Source of the DNA: an uncultured Paracoccaceae bacterium
GTDB taxonomy: Bacteria > Pseudomonadota > Alphaproteobacteria > Rhodobacterales > Rhodobacteraceae
Direction of reading: 5' to 3'
Assembly: GCA_947492825.1 (NCBI GenBank)
Contig: CANLNT010000002.1
Location: 876,501-940,500 of the forward strand
Length of the DNA: 64,000 bases
Both the position numbers and the translations under genes were made by a program. Numbering within the stretch: position 1 is the first letter of the stretch; each line of letters starts with the position of its first letter. The notes beneath the pieces were generated by a model. It was not told the DNA's origin and did not search any database. It saw only the letters and a program-made list of their open reading frames with translations. Below, one piece after another: positions 8,060 to 15,100 of the stretch.

Positions 8060-9508
8060 ATGAGACGCCACCGCAACGTCAAGATCACGGCCACGCTTGG
8101 TCCGGCCTCCAATGACTATGAAATGATCCGCGCTTTGCATGAGGCGGGTGCCGATGTGTTTCGCCTGAACATGAGTCACGGCGATCACGCCGAAATCCGT
8201 GCCCGGCACGAGATCATTCGCCAGATTGAAAAGGACTTGAACAGCCCGATCGGCATTCTCGCCGACTTGCAAGGCCCCAAACTGCGCGTTGGCGTGTTTG
8301 CCAACGATGACGGTGAAGAGCTTGAGGTTGGCGCGTCATTCCGTCTGGACCTGAGCGATGCCCCCGGCGACGTGAGCCGCGTGCAACTGCCCCATAAAGA
8401 GATTTTTGACGCGCTTGAGCCCGGTTCGCACCTGCTGGTGAATGACGGCAAAATCAAGCTACAGGTCAAGGATTGTGGCGCGGATTTTGCAGATTGCGAA
8501 GTCCTCGTGGGCGGGACGATTTCGAACCGCAAAGGCGTGAATGTGCCTGATGTGGTGCTGCCGCTGGCGGCCTTGTCCGAGAAAGACCGCAAAGACCTCG
8601 ATTTCGTGTGTGATCTGGGCGTTGATTGGCTGGCGCTGTCCTTTGTGCAGCGCCCCGCAGACGTCGAAGAAGCGCGCAAACTGTGCAAGGGTCGTGCCGC
8701 GATCCTGTCCAAGATCGAAAAACCGGCGGCCGTGAAGGCGTTTGACAGCATTCTTGCGGTGAGCGACGGCATTATGGTGGCCCGTGGCGATCTGGGTGTG
8801 GAACTGCCGGTGCAGAACGTGCCGCCCATTCAAAAGCAGTTGGTCCGCAAGTGTCGCGCGGCTGCAAAACCGGTGATCGTGGCGACGCAAATGCTGGAGT
8901 CGATGATTGAATCGCCGATGCCAACCCGCGCCGAAGTCTCTGACGTGGCCGCCGCTATTTATGAAGGTGCCGATGCGGTCATGTTGTCGGCGGAAAGTGC
9001 CGCTGGCAGCTTCCCAATTGAGGCGGTGACCACGATGGACAACGTGGCGCGTGAGGTCGAAGAAGACCCGACCTACACCGAAATTATCGAAGCGTCGCGC
9101 ACCGCCAAGCGGCAGTCTGTGGCCGACGGCATCGTCGCTGCGGCCCGCGAAATCGCGGAGACGACGGACATCAAAGCGATCTGCTGTTTCTCGCAGTCGG
9201 GTGCCACCGCATCGCTGGTTGCACGCGAACGGCCGCGCGTGCCGATTGTGGCGCTGACGAACTACACCAGCACCGCGCGCCGCCTGTGCCTGAGCTGGGG
9301 CACCAACTGCGTGGTCACTGGCCCGGTTGACCGGTTCAAGGACGCGGTGATCGCCGCGGTCCGCGCAGCGCTGGAACAGGAAATGGCCACAGAAGACGAC
9401 ATGGTCGTTGTCACCGCCGGTGTGCCGTTCAACACGCCGGGGTCCACGAACATTCTGCGTGTGGCGCCTTGTGCGGAACGATTGATCTATGCAGCGGATC
9501 CAGAGTAA
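8060..9508 (+). CDS. pyk: Pyruvate kinase
   Basis: 482-residue cytoplasmic glycolytic enzyme converting phosphoenolpyruvate and ADP to pyruvate and ATP. All hallmarks are present: K-I-T-A-T-L-G-P-A-S at the start, R-L-N-M-S-H-G, L-A-D-L-Q-G-P-K-L-R, the catalytic lysine in I-L-S-K-I-E-K-P, M-V-A-R-G-D-L-G-V-E for metal and phosphate binding, and V-A-T-Q-M-L-E-S-M. Length fits the bacterial family. ATG at 8060 follows a GAAGGAT ribosome binding site. A small membrane-protein gene begins 34 bp downstream. Confidence 0.97.
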   Translation: MRRHRNVKITATLGPASNDYEMIRALHEAGADVFRLNMSHGDHAEIRARHEIIRQIEKDLNSPIGILADLQGPKLRVGVFANDDGEELEVGASFRLDLSDAPGDVSRVQLPHKEIFDALEPGSHLLVNDGKIKLQVKDCGADFADCEVLVGGTISNRKGVNVPDVVLPLAALSEKDRKDLDFVCDLGVDWLALSFVQRPADVEEARKLCKGRAAILSKIEKPAAVKAFDSILAVSDGIMVARGDLGVELPVQNVPPIQKQLVRKCRAAAKPVIVATQMLESMIESPMPTRAEVSDVAAAIYEGADAVMLSAESAAGSFPIEAVTTMDNVAREVEEDPTYTEIIEASRTAKRQSVADGIVAAAREIAETTDIKAICCFSQSGATASLVARERPRVPIVALTNYTSTARRLCLSWGTNCVVTGPVDRFKDAVIAAVRAALEQEMATEDDMVVVTAGVPFNTPGSTNILRVAPCAERLIYAADPE

Positions 9509-9542
9509 GCCTGCGTTAACCTTGTTAGCGTAAGGGCGTCTT

Positions 9543-9767
9543 ATGGATCCTGATCTGTTCTTTGTTGCGGGGCTGGCGATGGCCGTTCTGGCGATCCCAG
9601 CCATTTTCAGCGCACTGCTGGACGGGCGCGCCCCGCGCTTGCCAGCTTACCTATTCATCATTGGTGGGCTGATGATTGGCTACGCGGTGCAGCAGCGCCC
9701 GATGGCATATGGCTTTGACACGATCCCAGACGTTGTCGTGCGCGTCATTGGGCGATACACCAGTTAG
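9543..9767 (+). CDS. Small conserved membrane protein
   Basis: 74 residues with two likely membrane segments: F-F-V-A-G-L-A-M-A-V-L-A-I-P-A-I-F-S-A-L (residues 6-25) and A-Y-L-F-I-I-G-G-L-M-I-G-Y-A-V (about 35-49). I do not recognise a named family. It sits directly after pyk on the same strand, 34 bp away, and is likely read from the same transcript. I recall similar short proteins beside pyk in Rhodobacterales, but this is from memory and untested. Function unknown. Confidence 0.7.
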   Translation: MDPDLFFVAGLAMAVLAIPAIFSALLDGRAPRLPAYLFIIGGLMIGYAVQQRPMAYGFDTIPDVVVRVIGRYTS

Positions 9768-9793
9768 ACCGTATTCAATCAGGGTGGGCGGAT

Positions 9794-10174
9794 ATGAACG
9801 ATCAATCCAAAGGCACACCGTTTGACGGCGATCAACTGCAAGACACCCGCTTTCACCGTGCCAATATGGCTGGATCAGATTTTGACGGGGTCAACCTGAC
9901 AGGGGCGCGGTTTTTTGCTGTGCTCACCGATGCCAAGTTCACTGACACCAATCTGCACAAGGCCGATTTCGACGACGTGAACCTGTCGCAGGCGCGGTTC
10001 AACAATGTCACGCTGGCGGGCACTACGATCACCAACGCCAATCTGTTCGGCCTGTCGATTGATGGTGTCACCCTGGCGGATTGCAGTATTCAGAACGCCG
10101 ATCTGACGGGCATGCGGATCAACGGTGTGCTGGTAACGGATCTATTTGCCGCATACGAGGCCGCAAAAGCCTGA
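9794..10174 (+). CDS. Pentapeptide repeat protein
   Basis: 126 residues built mainly of A(D/N)LxX-like five-residue units: T-R-F-H-R, A-N-M-A-G, S-D-F-D-G, V-N-L-T-G, A-R-F-F-A, A-K-F-T-D, T-N-L-H-K, A-D-F-D-D, V-N-L-S-Q and so on to A-D-L-T-G, M-R-I-N-G. Such repeats fold into a right-handed quadrilateral beta helix. Some members mimic DNA and protect gyrase, but most have no assigned role, and nothing here points to one. It follows the small membrane protein by 26 bp and precedes rpmI. A short GGGGC-TTT-GCCCC hairpin at 10180-10192 may slow transcription after it. Confidence 0.82.
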   Translation: MNDQSKGTPFDGDQLQDTRFHRANMAGSDFDGVNLTGARFFAVLTDAKFTDTNLHKADFDDVNLSQARFNNVTLAGTTITNANLFGLSIDGVTLADCSIQNADLTGMRINGVLVTDLFAAYEAAKA

Positions 10175-10297
10175 TGGCTGGGGCTTTGCCCCTTGTCACA
10201 CCACCCGATTCCCCCTAAAGGAACGCTTCAACCCGCGCGTCCGGCCGAAATGGCATGCCGAGTCGCGTGTAAACCGACCCAAAAGACGGAGACGGAA

Positions 10298-10498
10298 ATG
10301 CCGAAGATGAAGACAAAGTCGAGCTGCAAAAAGCGGTTCAAGGTGACGGCCTCTGGCCGCGTGGTGGCGGCTCAGGCCGGTAAGCGCCACGGAATGATCA
10401 AGCGCACCAACAAGTTCCTGCGTAACGCACGCGGCACAACAACCCTGTGCAAGGCTGATGAAGGTATCATCAAGCCTATGATGCCCTACGCAAAATAA
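10298..10498 (+). CDS. rpmI: 50S ribosomal protein L35
   Basis: 66-residue ribosomal protein beginning [13 protein letters not shown], the standard L35 start, with K-R-H-G-M-I-K-R and the basic composition of the family. The in-frame extension back to 10193 has no family support; the ATG at 10298 has a GACGGA element just before it. Forms an operon with rplT 12 bp downstream. infC, often the leading gene, is not here. Confidence 0.97.
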   Translation: MPKMKTKSSCKKRFKVTASGRVVAAQAGKRHGMIKRTNKFLRNARGTTTLCKADEGIIKPMMPYAK

Positions 10499-10510
10499 GG
10501 AGAATTTGAT

Positions 10511-10870
10511 ATGCGCGTTAAAGGTGGAACCGTCACGCACCGTCGTCACAAGAAAGTTCTCGACGCTGCCAAAGGCTATTATGATCGCCGCTCCAAGACC
10601 TTCAAGGTCGCCAAGCAGGCCGTCGACAAAGCCAATCAGTATGCGACCCGTGACCGTCATAACCGCAAGCGGAACTTCCGCTCGCTCTGGATCCAGCGGA
10701 TCAACGCAGGTGTGCGGTCAATCGACGAGTCGCTGACATATTCCAAGTTCATCAACGGTCTGACACTGGCCGGGATCGAGGTTGACCGTAAAGTGCTGGC
10801 TGACCTCGCCGTGAACGAACCAGAGGCATTTGCCGCCATCGTTGGTAAAGCCAAGGCAGCAATGGCCTAA
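10511..10870 (+). CDS. rplT: 50S ribosomal protein L20
   Basis: 119 residues, typical length for L20. It begins [15 protein letters not shown] and contains [23 protein letters not shown] and W-I-Q-R-I-N-A. It binds 23S rRNA early in large-subunit assembly and in several bacteria represses its own operon. AAGGAG lies just upstream of the ATG. A strong terminator follows 21 bp after the stop, separating it from pheS, which in many relatives is next in the operon. Confidence 0.97.
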   Translation: MRVKGGTVTHRRHKKVLDAAKGYYDRRSKTFKVAKQAVDKANQYATRDRHNRKRNFRSLWIQRINAGVRSIDESLTYSKFINGLTLAGIEVDRKVLADLAVNEPEAFAAIVGKAKAAMA

Positions 10871-10891
10871 GGCCATATTGCCAGATAGATC

Positions 10892-10926
10892 AATGGCCCG
10901 GATGAGCGATCATCCGGGCCATTTTT
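10892..10926 (+). terminator. Rho-independent terminator of rpmI-rplT
   Basis: A 14-bp stem (AATGGCCCGGATGA with TCATCCGGGCCATT), GCGA loop, and a run of five T at 10922-10926. The minus-strand side has no T run, so it serves the ribosomal operon. Confidence 0.93.
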
Positions 10927-10943
10927 GTTTGCCGCCGTGACCG

Positions 10944-11738
10944 TCAGTGACCGGCCGCAAACGCGCCCTGTTCCACGAACTGCTGCCCGCCGTAGGTGCT
11001 GTTAACTTGCAGGCCGCCGACGATCTCGTCACCAGTAGCACCGGCAATCAACCCAGCAAAATTGCCGCCGTTCGAGGTTCCGGTAATGGCCGCGGTGGAA
11101 AAAGCCCCGCCGCTGATGTCGCCGCTAAAACGGCCATTGCCATTAAATCCGGTTTGTTCCAGCACAATGTCGTCCACGCTGACAGTGGCAAAGACATTGC
11201 CGGTTGTCAGACTGCCGTATTCACGATTGGTGATCCGGCCCCGCACGGTGTCGTTGCCAAAATTTGCTGTGATGCGGGCGTCGCCCGTCATACGGCCAAT
11301 CGCGTTGTTATTGTTGGTCAGAATGCCGACATAATCGCCGGTCAGCGTCGCACTGCCCGTGGTGGGTGCCTCAGTCTGTGTCAGCCGTGCGAATTGCGAT
11401 GACAGGTGCTGTGGGTCGGTGCCGTTGCGTGTAAAGGCCACGCCTGCACGCGAATTGCCGGTCGCGCTGACAAAGGCCGTAGCCTGTTCCGAACCGGTTT
11501 GTCTGCCGCCGACGAACGTGCCTGCCGATGCGATGGAACCCGCCGTCAGGGTGGTGGTCACGTCACCCAGATCAACCTTGATCCGGTCGCCCGCGGCATT
11601 CAATTCCAACTGTCCGGGGCCATCGCCCTGATGTGCCTGAATCGGGGCAAATTTTGGCGTGGTGACAGTGGTGCCTCCGCCGCCGCCACAAGCTGCCAAT
11701 GTCAGGCAAGCCGCGCCTATCAGAAAGACCTTTTTCAT
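10944..11738 (-). CDS. Lipoprotein with transferrin-binding-protein-like barrel
   Basis: 264 residues. Signal peptide with lipobox L-T-L-A-A-C, so Cys17 would be acylated, followed by G-G-G-G-G. The C-terminal half is glycine-rich and beta-rich (L-T-G-D-Y-V-G-I-L, G-R-I-T-N-R-E-Y, N-G-R-F-S-G-D-I-S-G-G-A-F, G-N-F-A-G-L-I-A-G), as in the small TbpB-type barrel of surface lipoproteins. In that family such barrels can act as Slam-exported or ligand-binding surface proteins, but no Slam or TonB receptor gene is in the window. AAGGAG precedes the ATG. It is convergent with rplT. Function is inferred only from fold-like pattern. Confidence 0.65.
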   Translation of the reverse strand: MKKVFLIGAACLTLAACGGGGGTTVTTPKFAPIQAHQGDGPGQLELNAAGDRIKVDLGDVTTTLTAGSIASAGTFVGGRQTGSEQATAFVSATGNSRAGVAFTRNGTDPQHLSSQFARLTQTEAPTTGSATLTGDYVGILTNNNNAIGRMTGDARITANFGNDTVRGRITNREYGSLTTGNVFATVSVDDIVLEQTGFNGNGRFSGDISGGAFSTAAITGTSNGGNFAGLIAGATGDEIVGGLQVNSTYGGQQFVEQGAFAAGH

Positions 11739-11854
11739 CTCTTACTCCTTTACCAATGCCATGCCGCACGTGGCGTGCGGGATCTGGTCATTTGCTTAGC
11801 AAGGGATGGGGCCTGACATGGCGCTGTCGTTTCTGATGCGAAGGTCGCCCAAGC

Positions 11855-11880
11855 AAAAGGGCCGCCCGGCGGACGGCCCT
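11855..11880 (-). terminator. Rho-independent terminator after the OmpA-family gene
   Basis: Read on the minus strand, AGGGCCG (11880-11874) pairs with CGGCCCT (11864-11858) around a 9-base loop and is followed by four T. It lies 26 bases past the stop of the OmpA-family gene. Confidence 0.85.
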
Positions 11881-11905
11881 GTCGTTCTTGAGGGGGCGTT
11901 GCGCC

Positions 11906-12772
11906 CTACTGGAACATGGCCGCCAGATCGCTGCCTTCGACCGGCGCGATGTGGAAGGCCACCCGGCGGTTCAGCGCGTCACCTTCCGGTGTGCCAGTGG
12001 TATCAAGCAGTTTACGCGCGCCAAACCCCAGCGGTTCAACCCGTGCAGTGTCAAACCCTTCAGCAGCGAGAATGGCAATCGTGGCCTCGGCGCGCTGCCA
12101 GCTAAGGGCGATATTCTGCAGTTCCGAACCGGTGGCGTCCGAGTGTCCCTCGACCGCCAGCATGATCCCGTCACAGGTCGCCAGAATCTGCAGCATCCGC
12201 CGCACAAGCCCCAGATCAGCGGGGTCTGGGGCGACGGCACCGACTTCAAAGGGTACGGTGGTGGCCGACGACACAATGCCAAGCTGTTCGACACACAGCG
12301 GCACGGCCGTTGTGGGGTCGGCGGCTGCGGCAATCTCTTCTGTGACTGTAGCCGTTGCCGTCGCTGTGGCAGGCATTGGCGCAATGGGTGCGGTCGCCAT
12401 CGCATCCGTGGCGCGGGTCACAAGCTCTTGCCATTCTGGCGCCGGTTCCGACTCTGCGGTGCTGGCAACAGCCACTGGGACGACCGGGACGGGCAAGTCA
12501 GCAGGCCGTTCGGCGACTTCTGCCTCCGCCGCCCCGGGCCGCCAGCGGACCCCGCGCCGGGTGGTCTGGCCTGTGGCGGGTGCGGTGTCGGTGATCACGG
12601 CTGCGGTCTGTACTGGTGCGGTGCTGCCATCGCGGGTCAACATGATCCCTGCGCCCAATCCCAGCGCGCCGCATAGCACCAAGGCGACAAATCCTAGTAA
12701 GATCTTTTCAGTGGTGCGACCTTCGGCCTTTGCTTCGTCCAGCGATTGCCGGACACTAAATTTCGTCATCAT
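11906..12772 (-). CDS. OmpA-family peptidoglycan-binding membrane protein
   Basis: 288 residues. A single membrane segment near residues 27-47 (I-L-L-G-F-V-A-L-V-L-C-G-A-L-G-L-G-A-G-I-M-L) follows a short cytoplasmic tail. A low-complexity Ala/Pro/Thr linker comes next (including a T-A-T-A-T-A-T run), then a C-terminal OmpA/MotB-like domain with V-E-G-H-S-D-A-T-G-S, N-I-A-L-S-W-Q-R-A-E-A and D-A-L-N-R-R-V-A-F-H. That domain normally grips peptidoglycan. I chose the start at 12772 (M-M-T-K-F-S-V) because GGGGG lies upstream; the in-frame extension to 12823 looks non-coding. The role is probably envelope anchoring. Confidence 0.78.
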   Translation of the reverse strand: MMTKFSVRQSLDEAKAEGRTTEKILLGFVALVLCGALGLGAGIMLTRDGSTAPVQTAAVITDTAPATGQTTRRGVRWRPGAAEAEVAERPADLPVPVVPVAVASTAESEPAPEWQELVTRATDAMATAPIAPMPATATATATVTEEIAAAADPTTAVPLCVEQLGIVSSATTVPFEVGAVAPDPADLGLVRRMLQILATCDGIMLAVEGHSDATGSELQNIALSWQRAEATIAILAAEGFDTARVEPLGFGARKLLDTTGTPEGDALNRRVAFHIAPVEGSDLAAMFQ

Positions 12773-13073
12773 CCCAATTACCCCCAACGTTTCGCGAATT
12801 GGCAGTTTTCGCGCGCAGCGCACAAAAATTCAGCGCAACAGAATCATCCTGTAATTCGCAAATTCTATACTCACACAACATCTTGTGAAGGATTATATAT
12901 CTTGTGGGTTGAAAAGTTCTCCTTGCGTCATCTTGTCTGCTGTGATCGAAAATCGCGCTTTTGTTAAGGAATCAAACTGGATCAGGTGGTCTGGGCACAC
13001 GGATCAGGCGACGGTGGCTTGCACCGCCAACCGGGGCGCGGTAGCAGGACGTTCAGGCACATAAGGGCGTGAC
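12773..13073. other. Intergenic region between the OmpA-family gene and pheS
   Basis: About 300 bp without a convincing gene. The part near 12840-12970 is visibly richer in A and T than the surroundings, as expected for the divergent promoters. It contains a CACAA-CATC-TTGTG inverted repeat at 12874-12887, and the octamer ATCTTGTG occurs twice in direct orientation (12880 and 12899), 19 bp apart. No leader peptide rich in Phe codons was seen before pheS. Confidence 0.5.
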
Positions 13074-14147
13074 ATGGACGATCTGAAAGCAAAATATCTG
13101 GACCTGATCGGCAAGGCCGATGACGAGGCAGCGCTCGAGGATCTGCGCGTCAGCGCGCTGGGCAAAAAGGGCGAAATCAGCCTGCAGATGCGCGGCCTAG
13201 GCAAGATGACCCCGGAAGAGCGGCAAGTCGCAGGCCCGGCGCTGAATGCCCTGAAGGATGAGATCAACAGTGCGCTTGTCGCCAAGAAATCCGCCCTGGC
13301 TGATGCCGCCCTTGATGCGCGCCTGCGCGAGGAATGGCTGGATGTCACACTGCCCAGCCGGGTGCGCCCTGCCGGCACGATCCACCCGATCAGCCAGGTC
13401 ACAGAAGAGGTCACGGCGATCTTTGCAGACATGGGTTTCCGCGTAGCCGAAGGGCCGCAAATCGAAAGCGACTGGTACAATTTCGATGCGCTGAACATCC
13501 CCGGCCATCACCCCGCGCGGGCCGAGATGGACACGTTCTACACCCATCGCGCCGAAGGTGATAATCGTCCGCCGCACGTCTTGCGCACCCACACCAGCCC
13601 GGTGCAAATCCGCTCAATGGAGGCGACAGGCGCGCCCACGCGGATCATCTGTCCGGGCCGTGTCTACCGCGCTGACTATGACCAGACCCACACACCGATG
13701 TTCCATCAGGTCGAAGGTCTGGCGATCGACAAAGACATCTCGATGGCGAACCTAAAGTGGGTGCTGGAAGAGTTCGTCAAAAGCTACTTTGAGGTCGACC
13801 ATGTCGACATCCGCTTCCGCGCCAGCCACTTTCCGTTCACCGAACCGTCGGCAGAGGTCGACATCCGCTGTTCATGGGAAGGCGGCACACTGAAAGTCGG
13901 CGAAGGCGACGATTGGCTGGAAATTCTTGGCTCTGGCATGGTGCACCCCAAGGTGCTGCAGGCCGGTGGCATTGACCCGGCAGACTGGCAGGGCTTTGCG
14001 TTTGGCATGGGGATCGACCGGATCGCGATGTTGAAGTACGGCATCCCCGATCTGCGCGCTTTCTTTGATTCCGACCTGCGCTGGCTGCGCCACTATGGCT
14101 TTGCCGCGCTGGACGTACCAACGCTGCATGGCGGCTTGTCGCGGTAA
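13074..14147 (+). CDS. pheS: Phenylalanine-tRNA ligase alpha subunit
   Basis: 357-residue catalytic subunit of the alpha2beta2 class II synthetase that charges tRNA-Phe. An N-terminal coiled-coil (about residues 1-90) is followed by the catalytic core: H-P-I-S-Q-V-T-E-E, class II motif 2 in [16 protein letters not shown], and motif 3 in [21 protein letters not shown] at 13074 follows AAGGGCG. pheT is not adjacent: three small genes, two of them on the opposite strand, lie between, so the pair may use separate promoters. Confidence 0.97.
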   Translation: MDDLKAKYLDLIGKADDEAALEDLRVSALGKKGEISLQMRGLGKMTPEERQVAGPALNALKDEINSALVAKKSALADAALDARLREEWLDVTLPSRVRPAGTIHPISQVTEEVTAIFADMGFRVAEGPQIESDWYNFDALNIPGHHPARAEMDTFYTHRAEGDNRPPHVLRTHTSPVQIRSMEATGAPTRIICPGRVYRADYDQTHTPMFHQVEGLAIDKDISMANLKWVLEEFVKSYFEVDHVDIRFRASHFPFTEPSAEVDIRCSWEGGTLKVGEGDDWLEILGSGMVHPKVLQAGGIDPADWQGFAFGMGIDRIAMLKYGIPDLRAFFDSDLRWLRHYGFAALDVPTLHGGLSR

Positions 14148-14172
14148 CGCAATAGGCCAGAAGGGGGAGCGT

Positions 14173-14409
14173 ATGACCAATCCGCCCAACCTGTTCCAGC
14201 GCTATCTAACCGCCTGCCATCTGCTCGCGGCCCGCCTGACACGCGTGCAGGGCTATGCGGTCTGGGTCGTGCCGCTGGTGTCTTTCTGGCTGCTTTTTGA
14301 GGTCTTGCGCTCGGGCTGGGCGTTTTTGCTGTTGATCGTGGTGTTCATCGTGGCTGCACCCTACATGACGGTGCACCATCGCTACTGGCAGGATCAGAAA
14401 AAGGACTAG
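14173..14409 (+). CDS. Small membrane protein
   Basis: 78 residues. The ATG at 14173 follows a strong GGGGGAG ribosome binding site, and the coding frame ends in charged residues (Q-D-Q-K-K-D). One long hydrophobic region (W-V-V-P-L-V-S-F-W-L-L-F-E-V-L then W-A-F-L-L-L-I-V-V-F-I-V-A-A) suggests two membrane passes with a short basic N-terminal stretch inside. It is 25 bp after pheS on the same strand. I do not recognise a family. Confidence 0.65.
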   Translation: MTNPPNLFQRYLTACHLLAARLTRVQGYAVWVVPLVSFWLLFEVLRSGWAFLLLIVVFIVAAPYMTVHHRYWQDQKKD

Positions 14410-14612
14410 CCACCGACCCGGATGGTCTTCGCCGATCCGCGCAACGAAATCTGGCCCGATCCGACAGAGCTGCTTTGGCAGCTCGAAATCTTCATGCCTG
14501 CAAGGTTCATCTTGCCGCCTTTGGCGATGTGATCTGAATATAGCCCCAATGCGCCGGCCAAGAGCACCAGCGTTGCAGCGGAAAAAATATATGTGCGTCC
14601 GGTCAGTTCCAT
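14406..14612 (-). CDS. Small membrane-anchored protein, paralogue of the 14706-14969 product
   Basis: 68 residues starting M-E-L-T-G-R-T-Y-I-F-S-A-A-T-L-V-L-L-A-G-A-L-G-L, a single N-terminal membrane anchor or signal, then a short extracytoplasmic part with one Cys (I-S-S-C-Q). It closely matches the N terminus of the next minus-strand gene (M-Q-L-S-G-R-S-Y-I-F-V-A-A-T-L), so the two are tandem paralogues. The matching start, anchor and spacing argue that both are real genes. Its 3' end overlaps the convergent small membrane-protein gene by 4 bases. Function unknown. Confidence 0.6.
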   Translation of the reverse strand: MELTGRTYIFSAATLVLLAGALGLYSDHIAKGGKMNLAGMKISSCQSSSVGSGQISLRGSAKTIRVGG

Positions 14613-14705
14613 GATCCAGCCTCAGCAGTTCTCATTGTGCTGGGTACGGGAACAATTTGCCGAAAATTTGCCGGAATGTCGGTGATTAGGCGACCATTCA
14701 GCCCC

Positions 14706-14969
14706 CTATTTGCCCATTTGGATCGTGCTGCCGCCGCCTTTGGGCATGATGTTGGCGGCCCCGGTTGTGTCTGTGATCAGGCCCGCATCACAGCCCATTC
14801 GAAGTCCTGACAGATCGACAGAGACCGCGTTGCAGACCTTGATCTTCAACGCAAAAAGCCGCGCTTGACCCGCTTCTGTCGCGGCGTAGTCGGCATAAAA
14901 TTTCAGCGCCGTTGCCAGAAGCAACAGGGTCGCCGCCACGAAGATATAGCTTCGACCAGACAACTGCAT
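14706..14969 (-). CDS. Small membrane-anchored protein, tandem paralogue
   Basis: 87 residues. The N-terminal anchor M-Q-L-S-G-R-S-Y-I-F-V-A-A-T-L-L-L-L-A repeats that of the neighbour at 14406-14612. After it come a charged stretch and two Cys residues (I-K-V-C-N and M-G-C-D-A-G), and the C terminus is Gly-rich (M-P-K-G-G-G-S-T-I-Q-M-G-K), comparable to the neighbour's end (G-S-A-K-T-I-R-V-G-G). AGGAG precedes the ATG at 14969. Both genes are inserted between pheS and pheT, against their direction. I know no family name. Confidence 0.62.
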   Translation of the reverse strand: MQLSGRSYIFVAATLLLLATALKFYADYAATEAGQARLFALKIKVCNAVSVDLSGLRMGCDAGLITDTTGAANIMPKGGGSTIQMGK

Positions 14970-15100
14970 TGGCCGCTCCTTTGCATGGGGCCTCTGGTAT
15001 AGGCGCATTGTGGTAAAGCATGGGTTAAACCCCCACCTTTCGCCCTGCCGTGACATGCGCTAAGAACGCGCGAACACCTGAAATTGCGGAACCTCGCCCG

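Noticed and set aside
8459-9604. Long antisense frame over pyk
   Set aside because: The composition is that of a reverse-complement shadow (His/Arg/Gly rich), with no motifs, while pyk is unmistakable.
14649-14680. GGAAC upstream of the small paralogue genes as an EcfG promoter
   Set aside because: No CGTT at 16 or 17 bases; the sequence there reads GCCG/CCGG.
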